Positions 52,378 through 61,115 of a stretch of DNA of 64,000 nt are shown piece by piece. The notes beneath the pieces were generated by a model. That model ran no database searches and had not been told where the DNA came from. It saw only the letters and a program-made list of their open reading frames with translations. The stretch is taken from assembly GCF_004340875.1 (NCBI RefSeq), contig NZ_SLXQ01000005.1, forward strand, positions 1-64,000, in the 5' to 3' direction. This stretch comes from Tamaricihabitans halophyticus (GTDB taxonomy: Bacteria > Actinomycetota > Actinomycetes > Mycobacteriales > Pseudonocardiaceae). Within the stretch, counting starts at the first letter, position 1. Each line of letters opens with the position of its first letter. The translations under genes were made by a program, and so were the position numbers.

Positions 52378-53690
52378 CCCGAACTTGCCCGAGGAGCGGG
52401 TGCGGCATCGACCGGCACGGTCGGGTCGCTGGACAGGGGAGTACTCGACCGTGGTTGCAGCCGCACCATGGGCGCCAGCTCCACCGCTACCCGCAGGGCG
52501 AGACTGGCCGGATCGACCCGCCTGCCGAGCATTGCCTCGATTCGCTCCACCCGCTTCACCACCGTGTTGGGATGGACATGCAAACGCCGCGCGGCCCGCG
52601 TCGGGCTGGCCAGCTCGTTGAGGTACACCCGCAGCGTCTCGAGCAGCCGGCCGGCGAGCTCGTCCGTGCCAGCCAGTTTGTCCAGCTGGCGGTGGACAAA
52701 CGCGCTCGCCGAGCACAGGTCCCTTGAGGCCAGCGAAGCGATGGCCACATCGTCGAACAGCACGGCCCGGTTGCCGCGCGCCAGGCCGGTGGTCTCGCCC
52801 ACCCTGCGGGCCTCGAGCGCGTCGCGGTGACTTGCCCGGAACCCGTCGGCGCCCTGCTGCGGCGAGCCCCAGGCGCAGTGGATGCCTTCCGGCAGGCGAT
52901 AACCGCGCAGGATCTCGAGCCAACTGCCGTTATGGCAAGTGATCCAGCCGAACTGGGTGCGCTCCCCGGCGGGCACGCTGAGATGCTGACGTGGTCGCAG
53001 GTGCTCGCTCAGCGTCGCCAGTGCCGTGTCCAATCTGTCCAGGTCGGACAATTCGTCAACCCAGGCAACATAGCCGACATGGACCGCATTCAGGTCGTAC
53101 CCGAGAGCCTGTTCGGCGGCAGTGGTGGTGACCGACCCGTTCAGTAGCCCGTTGACCACCGTCGAGCGTTGGGACATCGCTCGCCGCTCGAGCAGCGCTC
53201 GCTCCGTGGCGTACGCGGACGCGGTTTCGTTGCTGGCGAGCTGGAAGTAGGCGAACAGCTGGGCCGAGGCCTGTTCAAGTACCTCCGCCCGCCGCTCCTT
53301 CGCAACATGGAACGGTCCCTCGCGTAACGCGGCGGTGAGCCGCTGCCACACGCCGGCGTGAATCTTCTCGAAGGCGCGCAACAACGCGGGCAGGGACGGG
53401 ACGTCCTGCCTGGCAAGTGCGCGGGTGTGCCTGCTGATAAACGCGGGCAGGGTCAGCTCGCCTTCCAGCGGTGAACGGTTAAGGCCGTCGGCGAGCGCGA
53501 TCAGGTGCACCCGCACCGAGTGTCTGATCTCGGCACGCGGATCATCCCGCGCGACCGCGAGCTCAGGGAGCTCAGCCAGCTCGCCGTCTACAAGGGAATC
53601 GAGCAGGGCGTCGAGTTCCGTATCGAGCCAGCGCGCCACCCACTGCAAGGGCGGTGCCTGCTGGCGCTCGATCGTCATTGACCTGACCAT
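52374..53690 (-). CDS. PucR-family transcriptional regulator
   Basis: A 438-residue regulator with an N-terminal sensory region (about 20-190, with many Glu/Arg-rich helices such as HVAKERRAEVLEQASAQLFAYF), a CdaR-like middle (about 195-330) and a PucR C-terminal HTH (about 365-420: LRVYLNELASPTRAARRLHVHPNTVVKRVERIEAM, abbreviated RRLHVHPNTVVKRVERIEAM). ATG 53690 has TAGCCT 6 nt upstream. It is divergent from the carboxylase operon across 208 nt and is the best candidate for its regulator. Confidence 0.9.
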   Translation of the reverse strand: MVRSMTIERQQAPPLQWVARWLDTELDALLDSLVDGELAELPELAVARDDPRAEIRHSVRVHLIALADGLNRSPLEGELTLPAFISRHTRALARQDVPSLPALLRAFEKIHAGVWQRLTAALREGPFHVAKERRAEVLEQASAQLFAYFQLASNETASAYATERALLERRAMSQRSTVVNGLLNGSVTTTAAEQALGYDLNAVHVGYVAWVDELSDLDRLDTALATLSEHLRPRQHLSVPAGERTQFGWITCHNGSWLEILRGYRLPEGIHCAWGSPQQGADGFRASHRDALEARRVGETTGLARGNRAVLFDDVAIASLASRDLCSASAFVHRQLDKLAGTDELAGRLLETLRVYLNELASPTRAARRLHVHPNTVVKRVERIEAMLGRRVDPASLALRVAVELAPMVRLQPRSSTPLSSDPTVPVDAAPAPRASSG

Positions 53691-53696
53691 CTCGGC

Positions 53697-53702
53697 AGGC
53701 TA
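53697..53702 (-). promoter_or_regulatory. -10 box of a leaderless promoter for the PucR gene
   Basis: TAGCCT on the minus strand, 6 nt, ATG 53690. Confidence 0.45.
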
Positions 53703-53793
53703 GCCAGCGCGACCTTGCACGACATTCCGTCCCGCGCAGGCAACTTCTCCTCTGGCGCAGGATTGCCGGCGTTGTCCGGCGGCGCCACCGAAT

Positions 53794-53857
53794 GGTGTCC
53801 GCACACGCTATTGAGCGGCTCCGTACTGGTGACGAAGGTTATGCGGTGCCGCACACG
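53794..53857 (+). promoter_or_regulatory. direct repeats upstream of the carboxylase operon
   Basis: GGTGTCCGCACACG (53794-53807) and GGTGCCGCACACG (53845-53857) lie 50 nt apart in the divergent region between the PucR gene and the operon, 42 nt or more upstream of its first ATG. The spacing is about five helical turns, so both could bind the same regulator face. Confidence 0.45.
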
Positions 53858-53898
53858 ACGCGGGCCGCTCTCTCGTGGAGTGTCTGGAGAGGAGTGAC

Positions 53899-55734
53899 AT
53901 GGCGGGCATCACGATCGATATCGACACGGGGGGTACGTTCACCGATGGGTTTGTCGTGCGGGACGGGATCGCACACACCATCAAGACGCTGACGACCCCA
54001 CACGATCTCGCGGTGTGCTTCCGCGAAACCATGGCGAACGCCGCGCAGGCCTTAGGTATGACCGTACCGGACATGCTGCGCGAGACGGTCTCGGTGCGCT
54101 ACGCCACCACGGTGGGCACGAACACCGTGGTGCAGCGGCGTGGGCCACGGATCGGGTTGCTCACCGATGCTGAGTTGCCTGCCGCGGACAAGGACCCCGG
54201 CGTTCGCATGTTCGTCGAGCCCGCCATGGTAGCGGAGCTGCCGGCGAGCAACGGCGCGGCCGGAGCGCCCGCGCTACCCGCGTTGCGGGGCCTGTTGCAG
54301 GACGGCGCTCGCGGACTGGTCGTCGCCTGCTCGGACGACGCCGCCGAGGACGAATCCGCCGTCGCGGATACCTTCGCCGAGCACTATCCGAAGCATTGCC
54401 TTGATTCCGTGCCACTGCTGCGCGCGGGCGAGGTCGCCGCCGATCCGGATGCGGCGCGCCGCCGGTCGACGGCGTTGTTCAACGCTTACCTGCATCCGGA
54501 CGTGGCCGACTTCCTCTACCGCGCGGAGGACTACCTGCGTGCGCAGGGCTACCAGCGTCCACTCCGGATCGTGCACAACGACGGCGGTGCCGCGCGGGTG
54601 GCCAGGACCATCGCGGGGAAGACCTACAACTCGGGTCCGATGGCCGGTCTGCTCGGTGCGCAAACAGTCGCCCGGCACTACGGTTTCGGGGACCTGGTCA
54701 CCCTGGACATGGGTGGAACCAGCCTCGATGTCGGGATCCTGCGCGCGGGCGAGGTTCCGATGCGCGAGCGCGGCAGGGTGGAGGATGTGGAGATATCCTT
54801 CCCTCTCCCGGATCTGGTTCCACTTGGTGTGGGTGGTGGCTCGATCGCGTGGCTGGACGGTTCCGAGCTTCGGGTCGGCCCGCGTAGCGCCGGGGCGCTG
54901 CCCGGTCCAGCCTGTTTCGGGTTCGGTGGTACCGAGCCGACGATCACCGACGCGGATGTGATCGCCGGCGTGCTCCGTCCGGAGTCCTTCCTGGACGGCA
55001 GCATGCGGATCGACCGCAAGGCCGCGGAACGAGCCTTTGAACCACTGGCGAAGGAACTTGGCCTGAGCGTGCCGGACGCGGCCGAGCGGGTGCTGGCGGT
55101 CGTGCACAAGGAAGCCGGCTCCAGGCTGGCCGAGGAACTGCGACAGCGGGGCATTGACCCGGCTTCGGTTGCCGCGCTGGGGTTCGGCGGAAACGGCGCC
55201 ACGCACGGCGTCGCGATTGCTGCGGCAGCAGGAATCCAGGAACTGGTTGTGCTCCCGTTCGCGCCGGTGTTCTCCGCCTACGGCGCCTCCACTGTGGATA
55301 TTCGGCATCGGCACGAGTCCGTGGCCGGCGAGTTGAGCACGCAGACCCTGACCACTCGGGTGCTACGGGACATGCGCAGTGAAGGAATACCTGAGCAGGA
55401 CGTCGAAGTGGCGGTGTCCCAGTTCGAGCGCGACGGCGTGGCCTGGGAGCGGGTCGAGGCCAGCTACCAGCTCCCGCACGTTGGTCTGGCCCAGCCTGGA
55501 ACTGACTCCGCCGCCGCATCCGCGGGCAGCGCGCAACAGCCGGTTCGCTGGGCCGGGCACGGCGAGCTGGCGACCACCGTGCTGGACGGCGCGGCACTAC
55601 GGGGCGGCGACTCGCTTGCCGGACCCGCACTCGTCGACTCGTCGGCGACCACCTGTGCGGTGCCGCCCGGCTGGACAGTGGCGCGCGACGAGAACGGCGC
55701 CCTGCGCCTGACGTCTCTGGCAAGGAGTAACTGA
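53899..55734 (+). CDS. HyuA-like subunit of an acetophenone-carboxylase-type enzyme (Apc1/ApcA position)
   Basis: A 611-residue hydantoinase A/oxoprolinase family ATPase. Motifs: GITIDIDTGGTFTDGFVVRD (phosphate 1, abbreviated DTGGTFTDG), VRYATTVGTNTVVQRRGPRIGLLT, HNDGGAARV, VTLDMGGTSLDVGILRAG (phosphate 2), LGVGGGSIAWLDG and LGFGGNGATHGVAIAAAAGI. These form the acetate/sugar-kinase-like ATP site used in ketone carboxylases to phosphorylate bicarbonate or substrate. ATG 53899 has GAGAGGAG upstream. The stop overlaps the next gene by one base. Confidence 0.85.
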   Translation: MAGITIDIDTGGTFTDGFVVRDGIAHTIKTLTTPHDLAVCFRETMANAAQALGMTVPDMLRETVSVRYATTVGTNTVVQRRGPRIGLLTDAELPAADKDPGVRMFVEPAMVAELPASNGAAGAPALPALRGLLQDGARGLVVACSDDAAEDESAVADTFAEHYPKHCLDSVPLLRAGEVAADPDAARRRSTALFNAYLHPDVADFLYRAEDYLRAQGYQRPLRIVHNDGGAARVARTIAGKTYNSGPMAGLLGAQTVARHYGFGDLVTLDMGGTSLDVGILRAGEVPMRERGRVEDVEISFPLPDLVPLGVGGGSIAWLDGSELRVGPRSAGALPGPACFGFGGTEPTITDADVIAGVLRPESFLDGSMRIDRKAAERAFEPLAKELGLSVPDAAERVLAVVHKEAGSRLAEELRQRGIDPASVAALGFGGNGATHGVAIAAAAGIQELVVLPFAPVFSAYGASTVDIRHRHESVAGELSTQTLTTRVLRDMRSEGIPEQDVEVAVSQFERDGVAWERVEASYQLPHVGLAQPGTDSAAASAGSAQQPVRWAGHGELATTVLDGAALRGGDSLAGPALVDSSATTCAVPPGWTVARDENGALRLTSLARSN

Positions 55735-56090
55735 TGAGCAGCCAACGACTCCGGGTTACCGAGAACCTGCAGATCGACCCCGAGACCGAAACCTGGCACT
55801 GCGAGCGCTGCGGCCACGCTATCGGGCCCGCTCGGGAGAACTACAAACGTGGGCTCCTGCTCTACGACCGGGACCCCAGGGAGGTCCACCCACCGCAATT
55901 CGAGGGCTCGCACGACTTCGCGCCAGATCCGGCCTGGTGTCGCATCGTGGAGTACTACTGCCCCGGTTGCGCGACCCAGGTTGAGACCGAGTACCTGCCA
56001 CCCGGCCACCCGTTGACCCATGACATCCAGGTTGACGTGGACGCACTGCTGGCAAGGGCGTCGGAAATCCGCGAAGGGCAGGCAGGCTGA
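55734..56090 (+). CDS. small zinc-ribbon subunit, acetone carboxylase gamma-like (Apc2 position)
   Basis: A 118-residue protein of the acetone carboxylase gamma family. Zinc-ligand candidates are CERCG (C23, C26) and YCPGC (C76, C79), with a further Cys at 69; RVTENLQIDPETETWHCERCGH and VETEYLPPGHP are recognisable segments (abbreviated). In acetophenone carboxylase the corresponding subunit is structural and zinc-containing. The ATG overlaps the previous stop (TGATG), and its own stop overlaps the next ATG in the same way, so stoichiometric co-expression is expected. Confidence 0.85.
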   Translation: MSSQRLRVTENLQIDPETETWHCERCGHAIGPARENYKRGLLLYDRDPREVHPPQFEGSHDFAPDPAWCRIVEYYCPGCATQVETEYLPPGHPLTHDIQVDVDALLARASEIREGQAG

Positions 56091-58222
56091 TGGAGATCAA
56101 TGTCGATATTGGCGGGACCTTCACCGACTGTCTTGCCACGGCCGACGACGGCACCATCCGTACGGCAAAGGCGCTGACTACGCATCACGACCTCTCGATC
56201 GGCTTTCTCCGCGCGGTAGCAGACATCGCCGATGCGGCGCAGACCGATGTCGACGGCCTTCTCGAATCCACTCAGGCAATCCGGTACGCGACGACGCTCG
56301 GTACCAACGCACTGATCGAGCGCAACGGGCCAAGGCTCGGACTGCTCTCAACCCGAGGCCACGAAGACACCGTCCCTATTGGACGATGCAGGCAGTGGGC
56401 CGACGGGTTGCCGGCGACCGCGACCAGGGACCTCTCCCGCGCGCAGCGCCCGGTACCGCTGATCGAGCCGGAGCAGATCGCGGCGCTGACCGAGCGGATC
56501 GACTCGCGTGGTCACGTGCTCATGCCGCTCGATCGGGAGGAGATCCGCGACCGCATCGGCGATCTGGTCGACCAGGGCGTACGCGGGTTCGTCGTCTGTC
56601 TACTCAACGCGCACCTCAACCCGGAGCACGAGAAGCTGGTGCGGACCGTTATCGAGGAGGAGTACCCCAGCGTCTACCTCGGCCGGTTCCCGACGATCCT
56701 CTCGCACGAGGTGTCCCAGCGCTCCGGCGAGTACGCGCGATCGATGACGGCCACCATCAATGCCTACCTGCACCGGTTCACCTCCGACCGGCTGTCCTCG
56801 CTGCGCGACGAGCTGCGCGGGCGTGGTTACCGGGGCGAGCTGCTGCTGGTGCACAACAGTGGCGGGATGGGCAGTCTCGCGGCGACAACGCCGATCCAGA
56901 CCGTCCACGCTGGACCGGTGTCCGGGTTGTATGGCTCGCGGCACGTGGCGCAGAGTCGTGGCTTCGACAAGGTTGTCACCACCGATATGGGTGGAACCTC
57001 GTTCGACGTGGGGATCGTGGTGGACGGGTCCGTCCGGTTCTACGAGTTCAACCCGGTCATCGACCGCTGGCATGTGCAGATCCCGATGATGGATATCGCC
57101 GCGATCGGTGCCGGCGGCGGTTCGATCGCCAGGGTTGACCCGATCACCGGCATCGCCGTCGGCCCGGAGTCCGCGGGTTCCAACCCCGGCCCTGCCTGCT
57201 ACGGCCAGGGCGGGACCGAACCAACCGTCACCGACGCGAATCTGGTGCTTGGCTACCTGGATCCGGACAACTATCACGGCGGCAAGTTGCCCCTGGACCG
57301 CAGGCGGGCCGAGCGGGCGATCGAACGCCGGATCGCCAAACCCCTTGGGGTTTCGGTGGTCGAGGCGGCTCGGCGGATTCGCAAGGTTGTCGACGAGGCG
57401 ATGGGTGCCGAGATCTTCAAGGGCGTCACGGTCAAGGGCTATGACCCGCGTGAGTTCACCGTGTTCTCCTTCGGCGGTGGCGGACCGATGCACGCCTGCG
57501 GCTACGCGCGGGCACTGGACGCCAGCAAGGTCGTGGTTCCCCCGCACAGCTCGGTGTTCTCCGCATCGGGCGCGGCCGGCCTCGAACGGCTGCACATCTA
57601 CGAGCGATCGGCGTGGATGGTGCTGTTCAACCCGCTGGTGAAGCAGGTGTTCAGCGACTTCGACGCGTTCAACTCGATCGTCGACGAGTTCACTGAGCGG
57701 GCCGTGACCGACTTCGCTGGGCAGGGGTACGGGCGCGACGACATCGAGACCGTGGTCGAGCTCGATATGCGCTCGACCGGTCAACTCTACGTCATCACCA
57801 TTGCCAGTCCGGTACGCAGGCTGGAGACCCAGGATGACCTCGCCGCGATCATCAAGGCCTACTTCGCGGAGTACGGCGACCGGTTCGGTGACCTCGCGCT
57901 GACCAAGGAGATCGGCATCTCGGTCGACGCCATCCGGGTGCGGGCATGGATTCCACGCCCCGCGCCACGGCTGACGGAGCGGGCGGCGAGCGGCGAGCCC
58001 GTCAGCGTCGCCTGGAAGGCAAGCAAGGAATGCTGGTGGGCTAATTCGGAGCAGGCCCTGCCTACCGAGGTCTATGACTACGCGGCGCTTGGTCCCGGCC
58101 ACCGGGTGACCGGCCCCGCGATCGTCGAGGCCGCGAACAGCAACATCGTCGTTGAGCCGGGGTGGGCCGGCGAGATGGATGGATACGGGTTCTTCACGAT
58201 GCGGCAGGAGGGCAACTCATGA
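56090..58222 (+). CDS. second HyuA-like subunit, acetone carboxylase beta-like (Apc3 position)
   Basis: A 710-residue HyuA-family protein, full length for acetone carboxylase beta/ApcC. Motifs: NVDIGGTFTDCLATADDG, IRYATTLGTNALIERNGPRLGLLSTRGHEDT (abbreviated TLGTNALIERNGPRLGLLST), LLVHNSGGMGSL, TTDMGGTSFDVGIV, GAGGGSIARVD and FSFGGGGPMHACGYARAL, plus the ~150-residue C-terminal domain that the first HyuA lacks (DDIETVVELDMRSTGQLYVIT). ATP binding is expected. The stop overlaps the HyuB start by 4 nt. Confidence 0.9.
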   Translation: MEINVDIGGTFTDCLATADDGTIRTAKALTTHHDLSIGFLRAVADIADAAQTDVDGLLESTQAIRYATTLGTNALIERNGPRLGLLSTRGHEDTVPIGRCRQWADGLPATATRDLSRAQRPVPLIEPEQIAALTERIDSRGHVLMPLDREEIRDRIGDLVDQGVRGFVVCLLNAHLNPEHEKLVRTVIEEEYPSVYLGRFPTILSHEVSQRSGEYARSMTATINAYLHRFTSDRLSSLRDELRGRGYRGELLLVHNSGGMGSLAATTPIQTVHAGPVSGLYGSRHVAQSRGFDKVVTTDMGGTSFDVGIVVDGSVRFYEFNPVIDRWHVQIPMMDIAAIGAGGGSIARVDPITGIAVGPESAGSNPGPACYGQGGTEPTVTDANLVLGYLDPDNYHGGKLPLDRRRAERAIERRIAKPLGVSVVEAARRIRKVVDEAMGAEIFKGVTVKGYDPREFTVFSFGGGGPMHACGYARALDASKVVVPPHSSVFSASGAAGLERLHIYERSAWMVLFNPLVKQVFSDFDAFNSIVDEFTERAVTDFAGQGYGRDDIETVVELDMRSTGQLYVITIASPVRRLETQDDLAAIIKAYFAEYGDRFGDLALTKEIGISVDAIRVRAWIPRPAPRLTERAASGEPVSVAWKASKECWWANSEQALPTEVYDYAALGPGHRVTGPAIVEAANSNIVVEPGWAGEMDGYGFFTMRQEGNS

Positions 58223-60336
58223 GTACTGCTGAGTCGAGCACCGAGCAGTTCTTCACCGATCTGCTGAACAACCAGCCCGTGATGTACGAGCCGGACCAGG
58301 AGATCAACGCCGAGTACCGGCTGCGCCCGCGTACCGAGCGCGAGGACGAGGCACTTGCCGCGATCACCGACCCGGCCGATCTTGCCGTTGGGCTGAGCAG
58401 GGTCGAGGCGGTACTGCAGTCATCGATCGAGATGATGCAGCAGATCAGCGCCTCCGCGGCGGCGAAATGGGGCGACCTGATCGTCGGCATCTACACCAGG
58501 GAAGGCGATTTCGCGGTAGCCACCTCGAGCGGGGTGAACATGTTCTCCGCGACCACCTCCTCGGTGCCGAAGTTCATTGCCCGCTACTGGGCCGACGAGC
58601 CGACTGTCGGTGTCGCCGAGGGCGACGTGTTCTACCACAACGACGCGAACTACGGCGGTACCCACAATCCCGACCACACCCTGCTCATCCCGTTGTTCTG
58701 GCAGGGCGAGCACATCGCGTGGATCGGGGCGATCATTCATGAGGGCGAGAACGGCGCCGCGATCGACCAGGGTGGTTTCTCGGTACGCGCGACCACCAAG
58801 TACGGCGAAGGTATCCGGATCCCACCGATGAAGATCGGGGAGAACTACATCGTCCGGCGCGATGTGGTGAACCTCTTCCAGAATCAGGTTCGCGATCCGA
58901 TGCTGTGGCTCACCGATATCCGGTCGAAGCTCGCCTCCGCGCGTGCGGTTGAGCGCAGGCTGCAGGACTTCATGGGGGAGCGCTCACCGGAACTGCTCAT
59001 CGCGACCATGCGATCGGTGCTCGAAACGACCGAGGCCGAGGTGCGGCGCCGGATCGCGGCCTGGCCCGATGGCGTTTATCGCGCCGCGCACTTCGCGGAC
59101 AACACGCTGATGGAAGAGCGGCTGTTCAAACTGTCGGTCGAGTTGGACAAGCGTGGCGACAAACTCACCATCCGTACCAAGGGAAGTTCGCCGTCGATCG
59201 ATCGCGCGCTGAACGCGCAGGCGCATTTCACCCGTGCGATCGTGGGCAATCTGTTCATGAACTTCATGTACGGTGACCTGCCACGTACGGCGGGGTTCAT
59301 CGCGGCGCTCGACTACGAGCTGGAACCGGGTTCGATCGTCACCGCTGGCCCGGATCAGCCAAGTTCGCTGTCGCTGCTGACGATGTTCTCGCTGAACTCC
59401 GCGCTTCACCAAGCGGTCACCAAGGCGATGTACGCGGTTCCCGGTGTGGCCAAGCCGATGGCGCCCTGGTATCCGCAGGTCCCCACATTGCAGTACGGCG
59501 GGCTTACCCAGCATATGCAGGTCTATGCGAACGTCTCGACCGAGATGAACGCGGCAGGCGGTGGGGCGCTGCACGATCGCGATGGCGAACATGCGGCCGG
59601 CCCGATCTTCGCGCCGGTGTCGGACTGGGGCGAGATGGAGGGTCGTGAGGCCGAGCTCCCGCTGCTCGGGTTGTGGCGATGCATCCCGGCGGACAACCAC
59701 GGTTTTGGCAAGTTCCGTGGTGGGGCTTCGGTCGAATGGGCGTACATGCTGTACGGCAGCCAGATGTTCGGCATGGGAATCACCAGCATGGGCGGGCGGT
59801 TCCCGGTCACCGGCGGGATGTTCGGCGGCTACGGCGGTTCCTGCACGCCACTGATCAGGATCAGGCCGGATGGCGGCGTGGATGCCGTGCGGCAGTGGCT
59901 TGTGGACGGTGGTAAGGGCCTGACCTACGAGGGATCGTCGATGGTGGCGAACCAGCCGATCGCGGGTGAGTACCTTGTGGACCATCCGATGCAGCCGGCG
60001 GACCCACGAGTCGAAGGCGATATCTGGATTCAGCGCGTCGGCGGTGGTGGCGGTTACGGCGATCCGCTGGAACGTGACCCCGAAGCGGCCATGCAGGATC
60101 TGCGGCGCGGGCTGATCAGCCCGGCCGTCGCCAGCGAGGTCTACCAGCTGGTGTGGGACGAGGAACGCATGGAGGCCGATATCGAGGCCACCGAAGCCGC
60201 ACGGGCGCGGGAACGTCAGGCGCGACTCGCGCGGGGGCGCTCCTACGACGAGTTCGTCGAGGCGTGGCGGGTCGATTCGCCACCCGAGCATCTTGGCTAC
60301 CTCGGTTCCTGGGATTGGGAAGACGACGAAGGATGA
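58219..60336 (+). CDS. HyuB-like catalytic subunit, acetone carboxylase alpha-like (Apc4 position)
   Basis: A 705-residue HyuB/oxoprolinase B-family protein, the subunit carrying the carboxylation active site in acetone and acetophenone carboxylases. Recognisable segments: LLNNQPVMYEPDQEINAEYRLRPRTERE (abbreviated NQPVMYEPDQEIN), FYHNDANYGGTHNPDHTLLIPLF (metal-ligand rich, shown as HNDANYGGTHNPDH), WIGAIIHEGENG, GEGIRIPPMKIGE, and GGYGGSCTPLIRIRPDG near the end. The HxxD-type residues are the likely metal site. Overlaps both neighbours by 4 nt. Confidence 0.9.
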   Translation: MSTAESSTEQFFTDLLNNQPVMYEPDQEINAEYRLRPRTEREDEALAAITDPADLAVGLSRVEAVLQSSIEMMQQISASAAAKWGDLIVGIYTREGDFAVATSSGVNMFSATTSSVPKFIARYWADEPTVGVAEGDVFYHNDANYGGTHNPDHTLLIPLFWQGEHIAWIGAIIHEGENGAAIDQGGFSVRATTKYGEGIRIPPMKIGENYIVRRDVVNLFQNQVRDPMLWLTDIRSKLASARAVERRLQDFMGERSPELLIATMRSVLETTEAEVRRRIAAWPDGVYRAAHFADNTLMEERLFKLSVELDKRGDKLTIRTKGSSPSIDRALNAQAHFTRAIVGNLFMNFMYGDLPRTAGFIAALDYELEPGSIVTAGPDQPSSLSLLTMFSLNSALHQAVTKAMYAVPGVAKPMAPWYPQVPTLQYGGLTQHMQVYANVSTEMNAAGGGALHDRDGEHAAGPIFAPVSDWGEMEGREAELPLLGLWRCIPADNHGFGKFRGGASVEWAYMLYGSQMFGMGITSMGGRFPVTGGMFGGYGGSCTPLIRIRPDGGVDAVRQWLVDGGKGLTYEGSSMVANQPIAGEYLVDHPMQPADPRVEGDIWIQRVGGGGGYGDPLERDPEAAMQDLRRGLISPAVASEVYQLVWDEERMEADIEATEAARARERQARLARGRSYDEFVEAWRVDSPPEHLGYLGSWDWEDDEG

Positions 60337-61115
60337 CCATGCTGTTCGCGCCCGTGTTGCAGGACGTCGCTGCCCGGATGGCCGGCGACGGTGCGAAGGC
60401 CGGGGCGGATCCCGTCCAGCAGGCGTATCGCCTACGGGATGCGGTCGAGTTGGTGCGCCCGGACTGGGTGCTGAGCCATCACGACCCGGAGGCCGAGGCA
60501 GCCGCGGTGCGCTCCGCCGGCGCGGACGTCGAGCTGGTCGACGTCTCGCTTGCGGGGTTTGCCCCGGTTTCCGGGCTCGTGCAGGTCGTCGAGATCCTGG
60601 CCAAGCTGTACCCGGACACGGTGATCGCGGCGTCGTTGACCGGTCCCGCTGGGCTCGCGGCGGCGCTGGACACCGACGGTGAGGTGGATCTGCTCGACTG
60701 CGGTGACGTACTCGCCGAGCTCGTGTCGGCCTACGTGGGCGCCGGTGCGCGCCGGATTGTCGTGTGGGAGCCGGAAGTGCCGGGTGAGATAGCGGCCGAG
60801 GCGACTAGTGCGCATCTGGCAATCGTGCGCAGGCTCGAGATGCTTGGCATCCCAGGAGTCCTTTGCGGAGCGTCTGCCGTGGACTCCGCGGGGTATACGG
60901 CGCATGCGCTGAGTGGTGGCGGCAGGGAGGCCATGCTTGTTCCGGCGACGACGTTCGCGCGGGGCTCGGTGGAGTGTTTCGGCGAGTTGTGGCAGCGCTG
61001 GGCCGCGCTGGGCGCCGAGCGTGCGGGCCTGGTGCTCACCGACGGGCCGGTGCCCGCCGACTGCGATATGGGTTTGTTGAGTTCGGTGGGGGCGCGGCCG
61101 GGGAGCGGGCGATGA
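60333..61115 (+). CDS. URO-D-like fifth protein of the carboxylase operon (Apc5 position)
   Basis: A 260-residue protein with a uroporphyrinogen decarboxylase/MetE-like TIM-barrel feel: VRPDWVLSHHDPEAEA, VVEILAKLYPDTVIAASLTGPAGL, VLAELVSAYVGAGARRIVVWEPE, and LEMLGIPGVLCGASAVDSAGY (abbreviated in part). It lacks the Arg-rich N-terminal substrate-binding motif of true URO-D as far as I can see. In Aromatoleum a fifth protein (34 kDa) is needed for acetophenone carboxylase and is separate from the core; this shorter protein is in that gene position, but homology is not established. 4-nt overlaps on both sides. Confidence 0.65.
   Translation: MTMLFAPVLQDVAARMAGDGAKAGADPVQQAYRLRDAVELVRPDWVLSHHDPEAEAAAVRSAGADVELVDVSLAGFAPVSGLVQVVEILAKLYPDTVIAASLTGPAGLAAALDTDGEVDLLDCGDVLAELVSAYVGAGARRIVVWEPEVPGEIAAEATSAHLAIVRRLEMLGIPGVLCGASAVDSAGYTAHALSGGGREAMLVPATTFARGSVECFGELWQRWAALGAERAGLVLTDGPVPADCDMGLLSSVGARPGSGR

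Noticed and set aside
56600-58102. 500-codon minus-strand frame opposite the second HyuA-like gene
   Set aside because: Antisense shadow without family features.
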